Positions 16,373 to 25,863 of a stretch of DNA of 64,000 bases are shown here, one piece after another. The notes under the pieces are model-generated. The model made no database searches. It was not told the DNA's origin and saw nothing but the letters and a program-made list of their open reading frames with translations. The DNA lies in contig NZ_CP040908.1 in NCBI RefSeq assembly GCF_013488205.1, forward strand, positions 713,501-777,500, written 5' to 3'. Source of the DNA: Empedobacter falsenii (GTDB lineage Bacteria > Bacteroidota > Bacteroidia > Flavobacteriales > Weeksellaceae). Position 1 is the first letter of the stretch. Each line of letters opens with the position of its first letter. A program made the position numbers and the translations under genes.

Positions 16373-16924
16373 TTATTCTGCTAATGGATTAATTTGATCT
16401 GCTGTCGGAAAATCTTGCCCCGTATTACCAATCGTTTTGTTTAAATCAAATTTTGCAGCATCAGACATATTAGCACCACCTGCTAATTTTGCTTTGTCTA
16501 ATAAATCGAGTGCTAATTTTTCTTCTTCACGTTGTTCAGCAACCAACCATTGTAAGAAATTCCATGTAGCCCAATCTTCTTCTTCCATACTCATTTTTAC
16601 AATTTTGTAGATGGATTCGGTATTTTCGATTTCTTGTTTTAAAACAGCTTGAAAACACTCTAATACATTTTTAGGTTCAGGTCCAGGTTTTTTAATGGCT
16701 TCAATTTTTACAGTTCCACCACGTTCTTGCACATATTCTATAATTTTAGCCATATGTACGCGCTCTTCCTGAGAGTGTTTCATCATAAAATTTTTGACTC
16801 CGTCCAATTGATTTTCGTCTGCCCAACATGCAAGCATTAGATAAATTTGTGCCGAAAAAGCTTCTAATGTAATTTGATCATTTAGTGCTTTTTGTAATGT
16901 TTTAGAAATTCTTGTTGTATTCAT
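16373..16924 (-). CDS. Ferritin
   Basis: 183 residues. A ferritin-like four-helix protein with the di-iron ligands expected in prokaryotic FtnA: Glu in LEAFSAQIYL, the HSQEERVHMAKI ExxH pair, Glu in ENTESIYK, and the Q/E set in LQWLVAEQREEEK. It oxidises Fe(II) and stores iron in a 24-subunit shell in the cytosol. It is slightly longer at the C-terminus (NKTIGNTGQDFPTAD...) than E. coli FtnA. Confidence 0.93.
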   Translation of the reverse strand: MNTTRISKTLQKALNDQITLEAFSAQIYLMLACWADENQLDGVKNFMMKHSQEERVHMAKIIEYVQERGGTVKIEAIKKPGPEPKNVLECFQAVLKQEIENTESIYKIVKMSMEEEDWATWNFLQWLVAEQREEEKLALDLLDKAKLAGGANMSDAAKFDLNKTIGNTGQDFPTADQINPLAE

Positions 16925-17064
16925 TTTTAAGGGGTATTTAAGTTGAAAATATTGAATGGAATTTTCGCACCAAACCCGTTTTTTGAATGTTAATACTTTC
17001 TAAAATATTGATATTTAGATTCGTTTTAATTCTTTTTATATATCTTGAAGACTTGAAAAATTAT

Positions 17065-18033
17065 TTAAATATAGTTTTTGATAAACTCGGAAGGTGTAAT
17101 TCCTTCTAAATTTTTGAATACTCGGTTGAATGTTGATTGATTCGCAAAACCTGCTTCTGAGTATATATAAAGTAATGTCACTTTATTCAAATCACTATTT
17201 ATGATTAAATCTTTCGCGTATTGAATACGATAAGAATTTAAATAATGATTAAAATTGGTAAACCCTTTTGATTTTAATGAAGTGGATAAGTATTTAGAAT
17301 TGATTTTTAATTCAACACTAAGTTGGGATAACGAAAAATCTTTTGCTTTAAAAAGTTCTTTTTCTACTATAATTTGGTCAATTTGACTGAAAATTTCATT
17401 GCATTTATCTTCATTTAGTTCGTAAGAAGATACGATTTTTTTAGGATTGGATTCTTCATCTAACGCTAATTTATTATCATTTTCTTTGTTCCTTACTTGT
17501 TTGATTTTGTTTTGGTAATAAATCAAAACATATAATATAATTCCATTAAACAGAAGGTTTAAAAAATCAGTTATTTTAATGATTTTTTTGTCAAATACTT
17601 TTGTATCATAATCAATACAATAGGCCATTGCCAAAGAAAATATTAATACAATAATGGTATAATAGGTAAATTTTTTTGCTTTTTTTGGAGAGAAAAATAT
17701 TTGAGCACCAAATGGTAATGGAATAAGCCATACTAAAAGGACTAAACCATAAGACCAAAAATTAAGTATAGAATAAATAAGTAATAATGGTGCAATAATC
17801 AAATAAATAGTAACTACTTTCTCAATATTGAAACTCTTTTTGATTAGAGAGTAAGTATAAAAAATAAAAATAAATTCGATAAGCGGAAAATATATAATCA
17901 TCGAATTTCTATTTTGTTCTAACAAATAGAAGATTAGAAAAAATACAACTTGAAAAGCAAGCATCAAATAAATGTAGCTCCTGATTAGTTGTTGTTTATA
18001 TTTTTCGATCACTTTATTTTTCAGTGTATTCAT
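17065..18033 (-). CDS. Membrane-anchored AraC-family regulator
   Basis: 322 residues. The first ~180 are five or six transmembrane helices (LMLAFQVVFFLIFYLL, IIVLIFSLAMAY, LNLLFNGIILYVLIYY and others). The C-terminal ~100 are a double AraC HTH (LSQLSVELKINSKYLSTSLK and VTLLYIYSEAGFANQSTFNR, closing GITPSEFIKNYI). This is the flavobacterial type of AraC regulator with an integral-membrane sensor. It is divergent from the surface cassette at 18173 across a 139-nt gap, so it may control it. Confidence 0.85.
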   Translation of the reverse strand: MNTLKNKVIEKYKQQLIRSYIYLMLAFQVVFFLIFYLLEQNRNSMIIYFPLIEFIFIFYTYSLIKKSFNIEKVVTIYLIIAPLLLIYSILNFWSYGLVLLVWLIPLPFGAQIFFSPKKAKKFTYYTIIVLIFSLAMAYCIDYDTKVFDKKIIKITDFLNLLFNGIILYVLIYYQNKIKQVRNKENDNKLALDEESNPKKIVSSYELNEDKCNEIFSQIDQIIVEKELFKAKDFSLSQLSVELKINSKYLSTSLKSKGFTNFNHYLNSYRIQYAKDLIINSDLNKVTLLYIYSEAGFANQSTFNRVFKNLEGITPSEFIKNYI

Positions 18034-18172
18034 AAATTTATATAGTTATTTTCTGAAAATAATTAATATAATTCATTGTTTTTCAGTTGATTGATTTTGT
18101 TTAAATGAAATTCTGTAAGTGATTTATTGTAAAATAAATTATTTATATAAAATTTAAAACAACCAATTTATT

Positions 18173-19351
18173 ATGAAAAATTATTATCTTTTTTTACTAT
18201 CACTTTTGATTGGTAGTTATGCTTATAGTCAAGTAGGTATTGGAACTAATCAGCCTGATGCTTCTGCAGCATTAGATGTAACTGCAACCAATAAAGGAAT
18301 TTTAGTTCCTCGAGTTACACTAACTAGTAATACCCTGCAATTGAGTAGTGCTGCTAATGCTACAGGTTTGTTGGTATATAATATAGGAGGAACTGGAGCT
18401 CTAGCTGGAGGCTATTATTTTTGGAACGGAAGTGAATGGCGTACAATAGACAATACTACATCTGCTGTGCCTACTATTGGAAGTATACAATGTACTTCTG
18501 CATCTCTTACTCCTAGTACCTATATTGCAGGAACTCCTTATACTGGGAATTTGAAAATTAATTATACGAATGGAAATGGAGCAACTTATCAAACAGGAGC
18601 TTCTAAAACAGTGAATGGGCTTACCTTTAAACTACGTGCTGGTAAATTGGAATATGGAAATGGAGAATTGGTTTTTTCTGTATCAGGAACCCCTACAGTT
18701 TCGTCTCCAGTAGCAACAACAATTCCAATTGATAATACAATTATACCTTTTTTAGATAGCAGTATGACTTGTAGTGCAACTGTTGGTGAAGTAGAAAATG
18801 CTGATATCTCTCAAAGTGCTTCTATTGGTCCTCTTTATTTAAATGTTGGAGAAAAACTTGGAGGTCTTGATGTTTATCATCGTTTTGTTACTTCGCCTGA
18901 TGGAAAATTTTCAGTTCGTGTAAAAATAGAAAAAGGCTATAGTTTTGGTTCGGCTGATATTAATATTCGTAGTAATGTGGGTACACCGACGATTATGTGG
19001 AATAATAGTACACAATATGTTACAAGTGGTAATATTGTATATGGAGATAATGCAACAACTTTTTCTGCGCAAGGTTTATGGAGCGGAAATGGAGGAGGAA
19101 GTGGTTCAACTTTTTCAGGAGGTTTCAATTCTGCATGGTCTGATCCTGATGTGTATTATGGATCACCAGAGTATCGTCGCTATACATGGACAACAACAGA
19201 TTCTTCTGATAGAACAACATATATTTTTACTTTTATGTTAGGAGCACCTTCACCAAATAATCTTGCTAACGATACTAATTGTCCATTACCTGCAGGTATT
19301 TGTACAAGTACAAAAGCATTCTTAAAGATAGAACAAATAAAAGCTCCATAA
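18173..19351 (+). CDS. Secreted repeat protein (VGIGT-type surface protein), cassette 2
   Basis: 392 residues. Signal peptide MKNYYLFLLSLLIGSYAYSQ, then VGIGTNQPDASAALDV and KGILVPRVTLTSN (the complete form of the endosialidase-like repeat), LLVYNIGGTGALAGGYYFWN, and a C-terminal region with PEYRRYTWTTTDSSDRTTYI and a final TKAFLKIEQIKAP, equivalent to the YIKIEQVTGL end of the 6202-7563 product. The two cassette proteins therefore share both ends. The HTH gene follows after 13 nt with no terminator, so they are co-transcribed here. Confidence 0.75.
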   Translation: MKNYYLFLLSLLIGSYAYSQVGIGTNQPDASAALDVTATNKGILVPRVTLTSNTLQLSSAANATGLLVYNIGGTGALAGGYYFWNGSEWRTIDNTTSAVPTIGSIQCTSASLTPSTYIAGTPYTGNLKINYTNGNGATYQTGASKTVNGLTFKLRAGKLEYGNGELVFSVSGTPTVSSPVATTIPIDNTIIPFLDSSMTCSATVGEVENADISQSASIGPLYLNVGEKLGGLDVYHRFVTSPDGKFSVRVKIEKGYSFGSADINIRSNVGTPTIMWNNSTQYVTSGNIVYGDNATTFSAQGLWSGNGGGSGSTFSGGFNSAWSDPDVYYGSPEYRRYTWTTTDSSDRTTYIFTFMLGAPSPNNLANDTNCPLPAGICTSTKAFLKIEQIKAP

Positions 19352-19364
19352 AAAATTATAATAG

Positions 19365-19805
19365 ATGTCACTGTACAATAATATTCATATTGGCTCTTTA
19401 ATCAAACAATTGGTAACAGAAAACGGGATAGAAATGTCCCGTATTTGTAACTTTTTACATTGTACTGAGAATGAAGTGTTGGATACCTATACTTCAAAAG
19501 AGATCGATACTTCTACTTTATTAAAATGGAGTAAGTTGTTGGAATATGATTTTTTCAGAATTTACAGTCAACATCTTATTTTATATGCACCTTTTAATAA
19601 TCGTTACCTCAAAGAAAACGAAAATAAGACTGAGGGACTTCCCTCTTTTCGAAAAAACATTTATACAAGAGAAATCATAGACTATGTTTTGAAGAAAATA
19701 CGTACAGGTGAAATGAGTAAAAGTGAAGTATTAAAAAAATACAATATACCAAAAACTACCTTACATAAATGGATTGAAAAATATGATATCCAACAAGAGG
19801 AATAG
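19365..19805 (+). CDS. Two-part HTH protein, cassette 2
   Basis: 146 residues, paralogue of the product at 5583-5996. Shared blocks: NIHIGSLIKQLVTENGIEMS, RICNFL, LLKWSKLLEYDFFRIYSQHL, and the C-terminal HTH MSKSEVLKKYNIPKTTLHKW. It has an N-terminal Xre-like helical domain plus a transposase-type HTH, with no nuclease or recombinase domain. It is probably a regulator of the cassette; a role as a DNA-mobility accessory cannot be excluded. Confidence 0.78.
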   Translation: MSLYNNIHIGSLIKQLVTENGIEMSRICNFLHCTENEVLDTYTSKEIDTSTLLKWSKLLEYDFFRIYSQHLILYAPFNNRYLKENENKTEGLPSFRKNIYTREIIDYVLKKIRTGEMSKSEVLKKYNIPKTTLHKWIEKYDIQQEE

Positions 19806-19823
19806 CCTACTAACAATTCTTAC

Positions 19824-19857
19824 TACTGATTCTTTTAAAAAAAATCAGTAGTTTTTT
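19824..19857 (+). terminator. Terminator-like hairpin between the two HTH genes
   Basis: ACTGATT and AATCAGT pair around an AT-rich loop and are followed by AGTTTTTT, 20 nt after the first HTH gene. It may reduce expression of the second. Confidence 0.6.
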
Positions 19858-19870
19858 AAATTTTATCGCA

Positions 19871-20206
19871 ATGGGAAAAATTAATTATAAAGCACTTTAC
19901 CTTGATATTTTGAATGAAACCTGTCCAGAAAAAAAATCATTGTGTGATGAAATTTTAAATAAATCAAGCCTTACATCTATGGATGTTATAGCACTGAATA
20001 AAATCATTTTTAACAATTCTGTAGAAACTCACAGTGCTAATCAGAAATTTAAATCTTATAGTGAAGAGGATATACAATTTTATTTAGATTATCAAACACG
20101 AAATAAGTTGAACAATAGTGAATTGGCACGTATATTCAATATGAGTCGAAATACTGTTCATAAATGGAAAGAAAAAAGATTATTAATAAAGAGAGGTGAT
20201 ATTTGA
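19871..20206 (+). CDS. Small HTH protein, second of the pair, cassette 2
   Basis: 111 residues, paralogue of the 5281-5604 product (NYKALYLDILNETCPEKKSL; HTH LNNSELARIFNMSRNTVHKW). In this cassette the two HTH genes are 65 nt apart with a hairpin between them, whereas in cassette 1 they overlap by 22 nt. Confidence 0.75.
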   Translation: MGKINYKALYLDILNETCPEKKSLCDEILNKSSLTSMDVIALNKIIFNNSVETHSANQKFKSYSEEDIQFYLDYQTRNKLNNSELARIFNMSRNTVHKWKEKRLLIKRGDI

Positions 20207-20325
20207 GAAATGTAAAAAATATTTTATACAATATATTTGAAATCTCGAACTGATAGAAGGATGAGGTTCTGCACTTCGGCTAACATAGTACCCGAGTTTA
20301 GAATCACATCAAGTTTTGATTTTGT

Positions 20326-21411
20326 TTACTTGATTATTTTATATTTTTTCAAAAACATATTAATGTCATTTACTACTTCTTGAGGCCTTTCATCTTTTAC
20401 ACCATGCCATGTTTTTTCATATACTTTATGGGTAATAAATTGTGGATGCTCTTTGGTTAGTTTTTCATTTTCAATTTTGAAATCAAACCAATCATTGGAG
20501 TTAATGGGATCAAAAATTAGCATAGGATTGTCTAAGTTTCGATAAATAATTTTCGGATTTAATTGATGTGTAGATGCACCGAAAGCCGTTTTTGAGGTAA
20601 AAGGTGCATAAATAATTGCAATATTTTCTTGAGCAGTATTTTCTCCAGTAAGCTCTTCTGCACCAGGGTTTATTTCAAATTTACCTAACTTATTCTCTTT
20701 AATTCTAGCATATGAAGTAAAAATCTCTTTTTTAAGTTTTTTATCTTGCTTTCCTTTTATCCCCCAATTGTTGTACATGTACCAATATGCATCAAATTGA
20801 GTGTCAAAAATCAATGGTTTTTTAGAACTATAATATTGTTTTATTTCTTCAATATCTTTTTGTATCTCTATGGCATTAACATTATAATCCCATGCTACAG
20901 AACCACCATCTTCTAAGATCAATGCTTTTACAGCAGATGGATAACTGTTGTAAAAAGCTGATGAAATAGTTCCTCCAATAATTGCATTTTCAATTTTGAG
21001 TTTATCCATTAAGAATTTAATATCATCTGCTACATCATAAATGCTAACATTTTTTTTGGGAATTTCTGTGAAACCATGACCATAATAATCTATCGCAATC
21101 ACATGTAAATCCATTTTTACAAGTTCTTCTACAATTTCATAAATTTCATAGGCATTGCTGTATGTACCATGGATCCAAATTAAGGTAGGATGTTTCGTAT
21201 TTCCCCATTCCAAATAATGTATTTTCGCATTTTTTGTTTGTATATACTTTCCATATTGTTTCTCATACTTTTCAAATTCAGGTTTATAAGTGTTAAAAAG
21301 AGTTATCTGATTTAATGAGTCTTTTTTCGCCTGTCCAAATCCAGAAAAAGTAATGAAGAAAATCACAATTAAACTGAATAATTTAGTAGTTGATGTTGTT
21401 TTATCTCTCAT
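20326..21411 (-). CDS. Exported alpha/beta-hydrolase-fold protein with altered nucleophile site
   Basis: 361 residues. Signal peptide (LFSLIVIFFITFSGFGQ) and a hydrolase fold: IWIHGTYSNAYE (oxyanion region), VIAIDYYGHGFTEIP, ILEDGGSVAWDYN, and a late TWHGVKDERPQ with the catalytic-type His. The nucleophile elbow, normally GxSxGG, reads IIGGTISSAF: Thr sits where Ser is expected and the following glycines are missing. It may use a different mechanism or bind without cleaving. It stands alone, divergent from the TonB operon across a 415-nt gap. Confidence 0.7.
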   Translation of the reverse strand: MRDKTTSTTKLFSLIVIFFITFSGFGQAKKDSLNQITLFNTYKPEFEKYEKQYGKYIQTKNAKIHYLEWGNTKHPTLIWIHGTYSNAYEIYEIVEELVKMDLHVIAIDYYGHGFTEIPKKNVSIYDVADDIKFLMDKLKIENAIIGGTISSAFYNSYPSAVKALILEDGGSVAWDYNVNAIEIQKDIEEIKQYYSSKKPLIFDTQFDAYWYMYNNWGIKGKQDKKLKKEIFTSYARIKENKLGKFEINPGAEELTGENTAQENIAIIYAPFTSKTAFGASTHQLNPKIIYRNLDNPMLIFDPINSNDWFDFKIENEKLTKEHPQFITHKVYEKTWHGVKDERPQEVVNDINMFLKKYKIIK

Positions 21412-21706
21412 TGAAATCCAAATTAAATTTTAAATAAATCTACTTGTTTTTCTTGTACATATGTTTAAAATACCTTGTAAATATTTGTATTTATATAGAT
21501 TAAAGACAAATAGCACATTTACAAGTAAAAAAAATGCTATGGACATTTTAATTTTGATTTAGTTAATTATTAAAAAAATATAGAATTATTTTTTTTAATA
21601 TGAATGTGATTTACAATAAAGTTTATTTATATCATAATTATATTTATGATTAAAAATTTATCCTTTTTATCAATATTGCTGGGATGATTTACCCGAGAAG
21701 TACAAA

Positions 21707-21720
21707 TTGTATCAATACAA
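21707..21720. promoter_or_regulatory. 14-bp palindrome in the 415-nt gap before the TonB operon
   Basis: TTGTATCAATACAA, a perfect 6-2-6 inverted repeat, about 107 nt before the TonB receptor start; operator-like. The rest of the gap (21412-21826) is AT-rich with no ORF or RNA that I can identify. Confidence 0.3.
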
Positions 21721-21826
21721 AATTGTTCATGTAATACTCCTTTTTTAACCTTTATTAATAATTAGTCTAAATAAATTGTTAATTATTTAGAATAATTCTA
21801 TATTCGCACTCTAATTTGAGAAGAGA

Positions 21827-24601
21827 ATGTTAGGTAATTTATTGGAGAAGTTTAGATATGTGCTTGTAGTTGTAGTTTTTAGTGCAAATGCAAATGCTCA
21901 AAATATCAATCAGCAATTAAAATTACATGTAATAGACAGTGATAGTATAGCATTACAAGATGTAAATGTTATTATCAACAATAGTAAATCTATTCGAACA
22001 GATAAAAATGGAGTTGCCGAAATAACTTTACCAATTGGTAATTATAGTTTAAAAATTTCTCATATAGCATATGAAGATAATAATGTTAGCATAGATCTTA
22101 CCAAAAACAGAACGTTAACATATGTACTTGTCTCTAAAGAAATTGCTTTACAAGAAGTTGTTTTTACTGCAAAAGAAGACAAAGGATTGACATCTAAATC
22201 TGTAATAGATAGAAAAGCAATGGAACATCTACAACCATCTAGTTTTTCTGATTTGATGGAGCTTTTACCCGGTGGATTAGCCAAACAACCTAATCTTACA
22301 ACGACTAATGTTGCTTTGATTAGAGAAAGTTCTGAAAGACCAACTGTAGGTGGTTATGAAACATCGTCTTTAGGAGTACAGTTTATGGTGGATGACAATA
22401 TTATCAATTCCAATTCGGATATGCAACGTTCGTTAAATCAACTTGCATTTTCTTCAGCTCCGAAATATAGAAATACGATTTCGACAGGGATTGATATGCG
22501 AAGTATTTCGACGAATGACATAGAAAAAGTAGAGATAATACGAGGAATTCCGTCGGCTGCTTATGGTGATCTGACCTCTGGATTAATTAAAATAGAACGA
22601 AAAATAGGTGTAACTCCTTTACAAGCACGTGTTAAAGTAGATGGTTTTAGTAAACAATATTATGTAGGTAAAGGATTTAGTCTACGCGATAATTGGAAGT
22701 TGAATACATCTGTCGATTTTCTAAACGCAAAAGAAGATCCAAGCGATGATCAAGAGAATTATCAGCGCGTTACAGCATCATTGCGATCTGATTTAAAAAC
22801 TAAATTATGGAATAATCCGTTGAGATGGAGATCTAATTTAGATTTTTCTAGCACTTTAGACAATGTTAGTATTGATCCAGATAATGCTTATGCACCAACA
22901 GATAGGTATAAATCTTATACAAGAAAATTTACAGTTACAAATAATTTTACATACGAACTTCCTAAAAAATCATTTTTTGATTTAGTAACTCTAAATACAT
23001 CTATTAGACAAGGTTTTGATCGTATAGAACAAAGACAGTTTATTCAATATTCGGGACCAAGAGCCTTACCATTATCAACTGAAGAAGGAGAAAGTGTAGG
23101 GATTTTTGCAGCAACTAGTTTTGTATCTGATTATATGACAGATGGTAAACCTTTGGATTTGAATGCACAATTACAAACAACTGGTAAAAAGAGTTTTATA
23201 GGCTTAATTAACACTTACGAACTTGGATTAGATTGGCGTTATAGCAAAAATAATGGTAGAGGAGATGTGTATGATGTTACACAGCCTCCATCTCCTAGTA
23301 TGACTACGCGTCCTAGAGCATTTCGTGATATTCCTGCAACACAAAATATTGCTGCTTTTATTGGAGATCGTATCGATTATAAACTAAATAAACACTCATT
23401 TACATTATATGGAGGTTTACGTATAAGTAAGCTTTTAGGTGTGGATAAATCTTATACGATAAGTGATAAGGTTTTTGCAGAACCACGTCTTAATTTTCAG
23501 TATGGATTACCACAATTCATGATTGCAGGAAAACCACTTCAAATTGATGTAACAGTAGGATATGGATTATTCTATAAGCAACCAACGACTTATTATTTAT
23601 ATCCTAATAAACAGTTTACAGACTATGTTCAGTTAAATTATTATCATGATGATGCACGTTATCGCTATATAAATTATATGACGTATGTACAATCATTAGA
23701 AAATAAAAATATAACTGCAGCAAAAAATATTAAGAAAGAAGTTAGAGCAGATTTTTCTTATAATAAACATAACTTCTCGATTACCTATTACAAAGAAAAT
23801 ATGAACAATGGTTTTCGACCATTTAATAATTTCAGAGTTAATTCATATAAAAAATATGATGCTACGAAAGTTGATCTTAACAATTGGACAGCAAACGGAC
23901 CAGATTTAACAAATGTGCCATACACTATTGTAAGAGAACATGCAGCTTTTACAACGATAGAGAACGGAAGTGTGACGGATAAAGAAGGAGTAGAATTTCA
24001 GTATAGTACACCACGTTTCAAAGGTATTAATACACGATTTACCTTAAGTGGTGCTTGGTTTAAAACAAAATATTACAATGATATTCCTATTTATGAAAAA
24101 CCAAATGTGTCTATAGGAGGAGTCATAGGATCTTTCCCGTATATAGGAATTTATGAAAATGATGATACGTATAAAATATCTAATCTAAATTATAACTTGA
24201 TGATGGATACGTATATTCCAAGTTTAGACTTAACGTTTTCGGCATCTGTTCAAGGTTCTGTTTTTGATCATAAGATTCGAGAGAAAATTATCGCATTTCC
24301 AACATATTATATTGATTTAGACGGAATGATAAAACCGTATACAGAAGCTGATAAAACGGATATATACAAACAACATTTGGAAAGAAATAAAGCAACTTCA
24401 GAACCATTATCTGAAAAGAAAAGTTATACAATTAATGTCAATTTTAAGGTCACAAAAAGTATTTACAAAGCTCTACGAGCTTCGATGTTTGTGAATCAAC
24501 TATACAACTATATAAATCCCTATTATTTCAATAATGTAAAAGTAGAGATGGTAAATAAGAGTACACCTTATTTTGGTGTTGAAATGAATTATAATTTTTA
24601 A
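21827..24601 (+). CDS. TonB-dependent outer-membrane receptor
   Basis: 924 residues: signal peptide ending NANAQ, then a carboxypeptidase-regulatory-like domain (about 27-110, with RTDKNGVAEITLPIGNYSLK), the plug (about 120-260, with DIEKVEIIRGIPSAAYGDLT) and a 22-strand barrel ending in the aromatic GVEMNYNF. It imports a substrate across the outer membrane using TonB energy. It leads an operon with a DUF4876-like lipoprotein, a large barrel and a di-haem cytochrome-c peroxidase, a set that suggests uptake of an iron or redox-active ligand; the ligand itself is not deducible. Confidence 0.92.
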   Translation: MLGNLLEKFRYVLVVVVFSANANAQNINQQLKLHVIDSDSIALQDVNVIINNSKSIRTDKNGVAEITLPIGNYSLKISHIAYEDNNVSIDLTKNRTLTYVLVSKEIALQEVVFTAKEDKGLTSKSVIDRKAMEHLQPSSFSDLMELLPGGLAKQPNLTTTNVALIRESSERPTVGGYETSSLGVQFMVDDNIINSNSDMQRSLNQLAFSSAPKYRNTISTGIDMRSISTNDIEKVEIIRGIPSAAYGDLTSGLIKIERKIGVTPLQARVKVDGFSKQYYVGKGFSLRDNWKLNTSVDFLNAKEDPSDDQENYQRVTASLRSDLKTKLWNNPLRWRSNLDFSSTLDNVSIDPDNAYAPTDRYKSYTRKFTVTNNFTYELPKKSFFDLVTLNTSIRQGFDRIEQRQFIQYSGPRALPLSTEEGESVGIFAATSFVSDYMTDGKPLDLNAQLQTTGKKSFIGLINTYELGLDWRYSKNNGRGDVYDVTQPPSPSMTTRPRAFRDIPATQNIAAFIGDRIDYKLNKHSFTLYGGLRISKLLGVDKSYTISDKVFAEPRLNFQYGLPQFMIAGKPLQIDVTVGYGLFYKQPTTYYLYPNKQFTDYVQLNYYHDDARYRYINYMTYVQSLENKNITAAKNIKKEVRADFSYNKHNFSITYYKENMNNGFRPFNNFRVNSYKKYDATKVDLNNWTANGPDLTNVPYTIVREHAAFTTIENGSVTDKEGVEFQYSTPRFKGINTRFTLSGAWFKTKYYNDIPIYEKPNVSIGGVIGSFPYIGIYENDDTYKISNLNYNLMMDTYIPSLDLTFSASVQGSVFDHKIREKIIAFPTYYIDLDGMIKPYTEADKTDIYKQHLERNKATSEPLSEKKSYTINVNFKVTKSIYKALRASMFVNQLYNYINPYYFNNVKVEMVNKSTPYFGVEMNYNF

Positions 24602-24621
24602 AATATATTAAATAGAAACAT

Positions 24622-25848
24622 ATGAAAAAAAGAGTTTTATTACTAAGTTTTTTAGCTATTTCAGCTTCATATACATTGGTATCATGTTCTAATGATGATG
24701 ATTTTGGTACAGAAATCGTACAAAACAGTACGTTGACTTTATCATTTAAAGGAGAAAATATTTCTACATATAAAACTTTAGAAGTTGAAGTAAAAGAATT
24801 AAATACAGGTGCAACGTCTACTAAAACAATAGATGGTACCAACGCATATACACTAGAATTACCTAAAGGATCTTACAAAGTTACAGTAAATGGTACAGTT
24901 GTTACAACAGCTAATGAAGAGGTAAAAGTAGGTGGTTCGTCAGCAATAGATGTTAAGAATACAGCAGAAAATCTAACTATCGAATTGTTTGTAAAACAGT
25001 TTAATGAAGATTTTATTATCGAAGAGGCTTTTTATACAGGAGTTAAAACACCAGAAGGAAAAAATTATAATTCGAGCCGTTATTTTAAAATCACAAATAA
25101 TACGGATAAAGTATTATATGCAGATAAATTAATTTTAGCACAATCAGAATTCTTAACGCAAGTAGATAATAACGTTACACCTTATCATCCAAATACAGCG
25201 TTTGCAGTAAAAGGAGTAATGGTATTACCAGGAAATGGAACAGATTATCCTGTACAACCAGGTGATTTTATTGTAATTGCAGATAATGCTGTCAATCATA
25301 ATGCGATAACGAGCACCGCTTTTGATTTGAGCAAGGCAAATTTTGAATTTCCATCAGAAAATCCTGCTTTAGGGCAAGTAGATAATCCTAGCGTGCCTAA
25401 CGTAAGTGTTATTTATTCGCAAATGAATTACAATATGTTTTTCTTACATAGTAGTGGAGTAGAATCTTATGTAATTGCTCGTTTTCCAGAAGGAGAAAGT
25501 TCAACGACTTTCTTAGAAAAATATAAATATAGTTATGAATATGTCAATTCGGCAGGTAACATTACAAAGAAAAATACATACGAAATTCCTAACTCATGGA
25601 TCGTAGATGGAATGAACAATAGTGTGCCGGATAAATTTTTACATATCTTGACATCACCTACAATTGATGCAGGTTGGACAGGAGTTGGAGAGTTTTGGAA
25701 TGATGCCAATCGTTTAGGAAAATCTGTTCGTAGAAACATTTTAGGAAAAATGGAAAATGGAAAAAATGTTTATAAAGACACAAATAATTCTACGGTAGAT
25801 TTTATCAAAAACTCTGAACCAAGTTTAAAAAATGGAATTGTTCATTAA
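24622..25848 (+). CDS. DUF4876-like surface lipoprotein
   Basis: 408 residues with a lipobox (SYTLVSC-SNDDDFG, an SxxC type with acidic residues after Cys, typical of Bacteroidota surface lipoproteins). An Ig-like/prealbumin-type domain (about 35-120, LPKGSYKVTVNGTV) precedes a longer domain with NYNSSRYFKITNNTDKVLYA and the C-terminal AGWTGVGEFWNDANRLGKSV...RRNILG. It matches my memory of DUF4876. It probably sits beside the TonB receptor as its ligand-binding partner. Starts 20 nt after the receptor. Confidence 0.75.
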   Translation: MKKRVLLLSFLAISASYTLVSCSNDDDFGTEIVQNSTLTLSFKGENISTYKTLEVEVKELNTGATSTKTIDGTNAYTLELPKGSYKVTVNGTVVTTANEEVKVGGSSAIDVKNTAENLTIELFVKQFNEDFIIEEAFYTGVKTPEGKNYNSSRYFKITNNTDKVLYADKLILAQSEFLTQVDNNVTPYHPNTAFAVKGVMVLPGNGTDYPVQPGDFIVIADNAVNHNAITSTAFDLSKANFEFPSENPALGQVDNPSVPNVSVIYSQMNYNMFFLHSSGVESYVIARFPEGESSTTFLEKYKYSYEYVNSAGNITKKNTYEIPNSWIVDGMNNSVPDKFLHILTSPTIDAGWTGVGEFWNDANRLGKSVRRNILGKMENGKNVYKDTNNSTVDFIKNSEPSLKNGIVH

Positions 25849-25863
25849 TTAAAATAATTTGTT

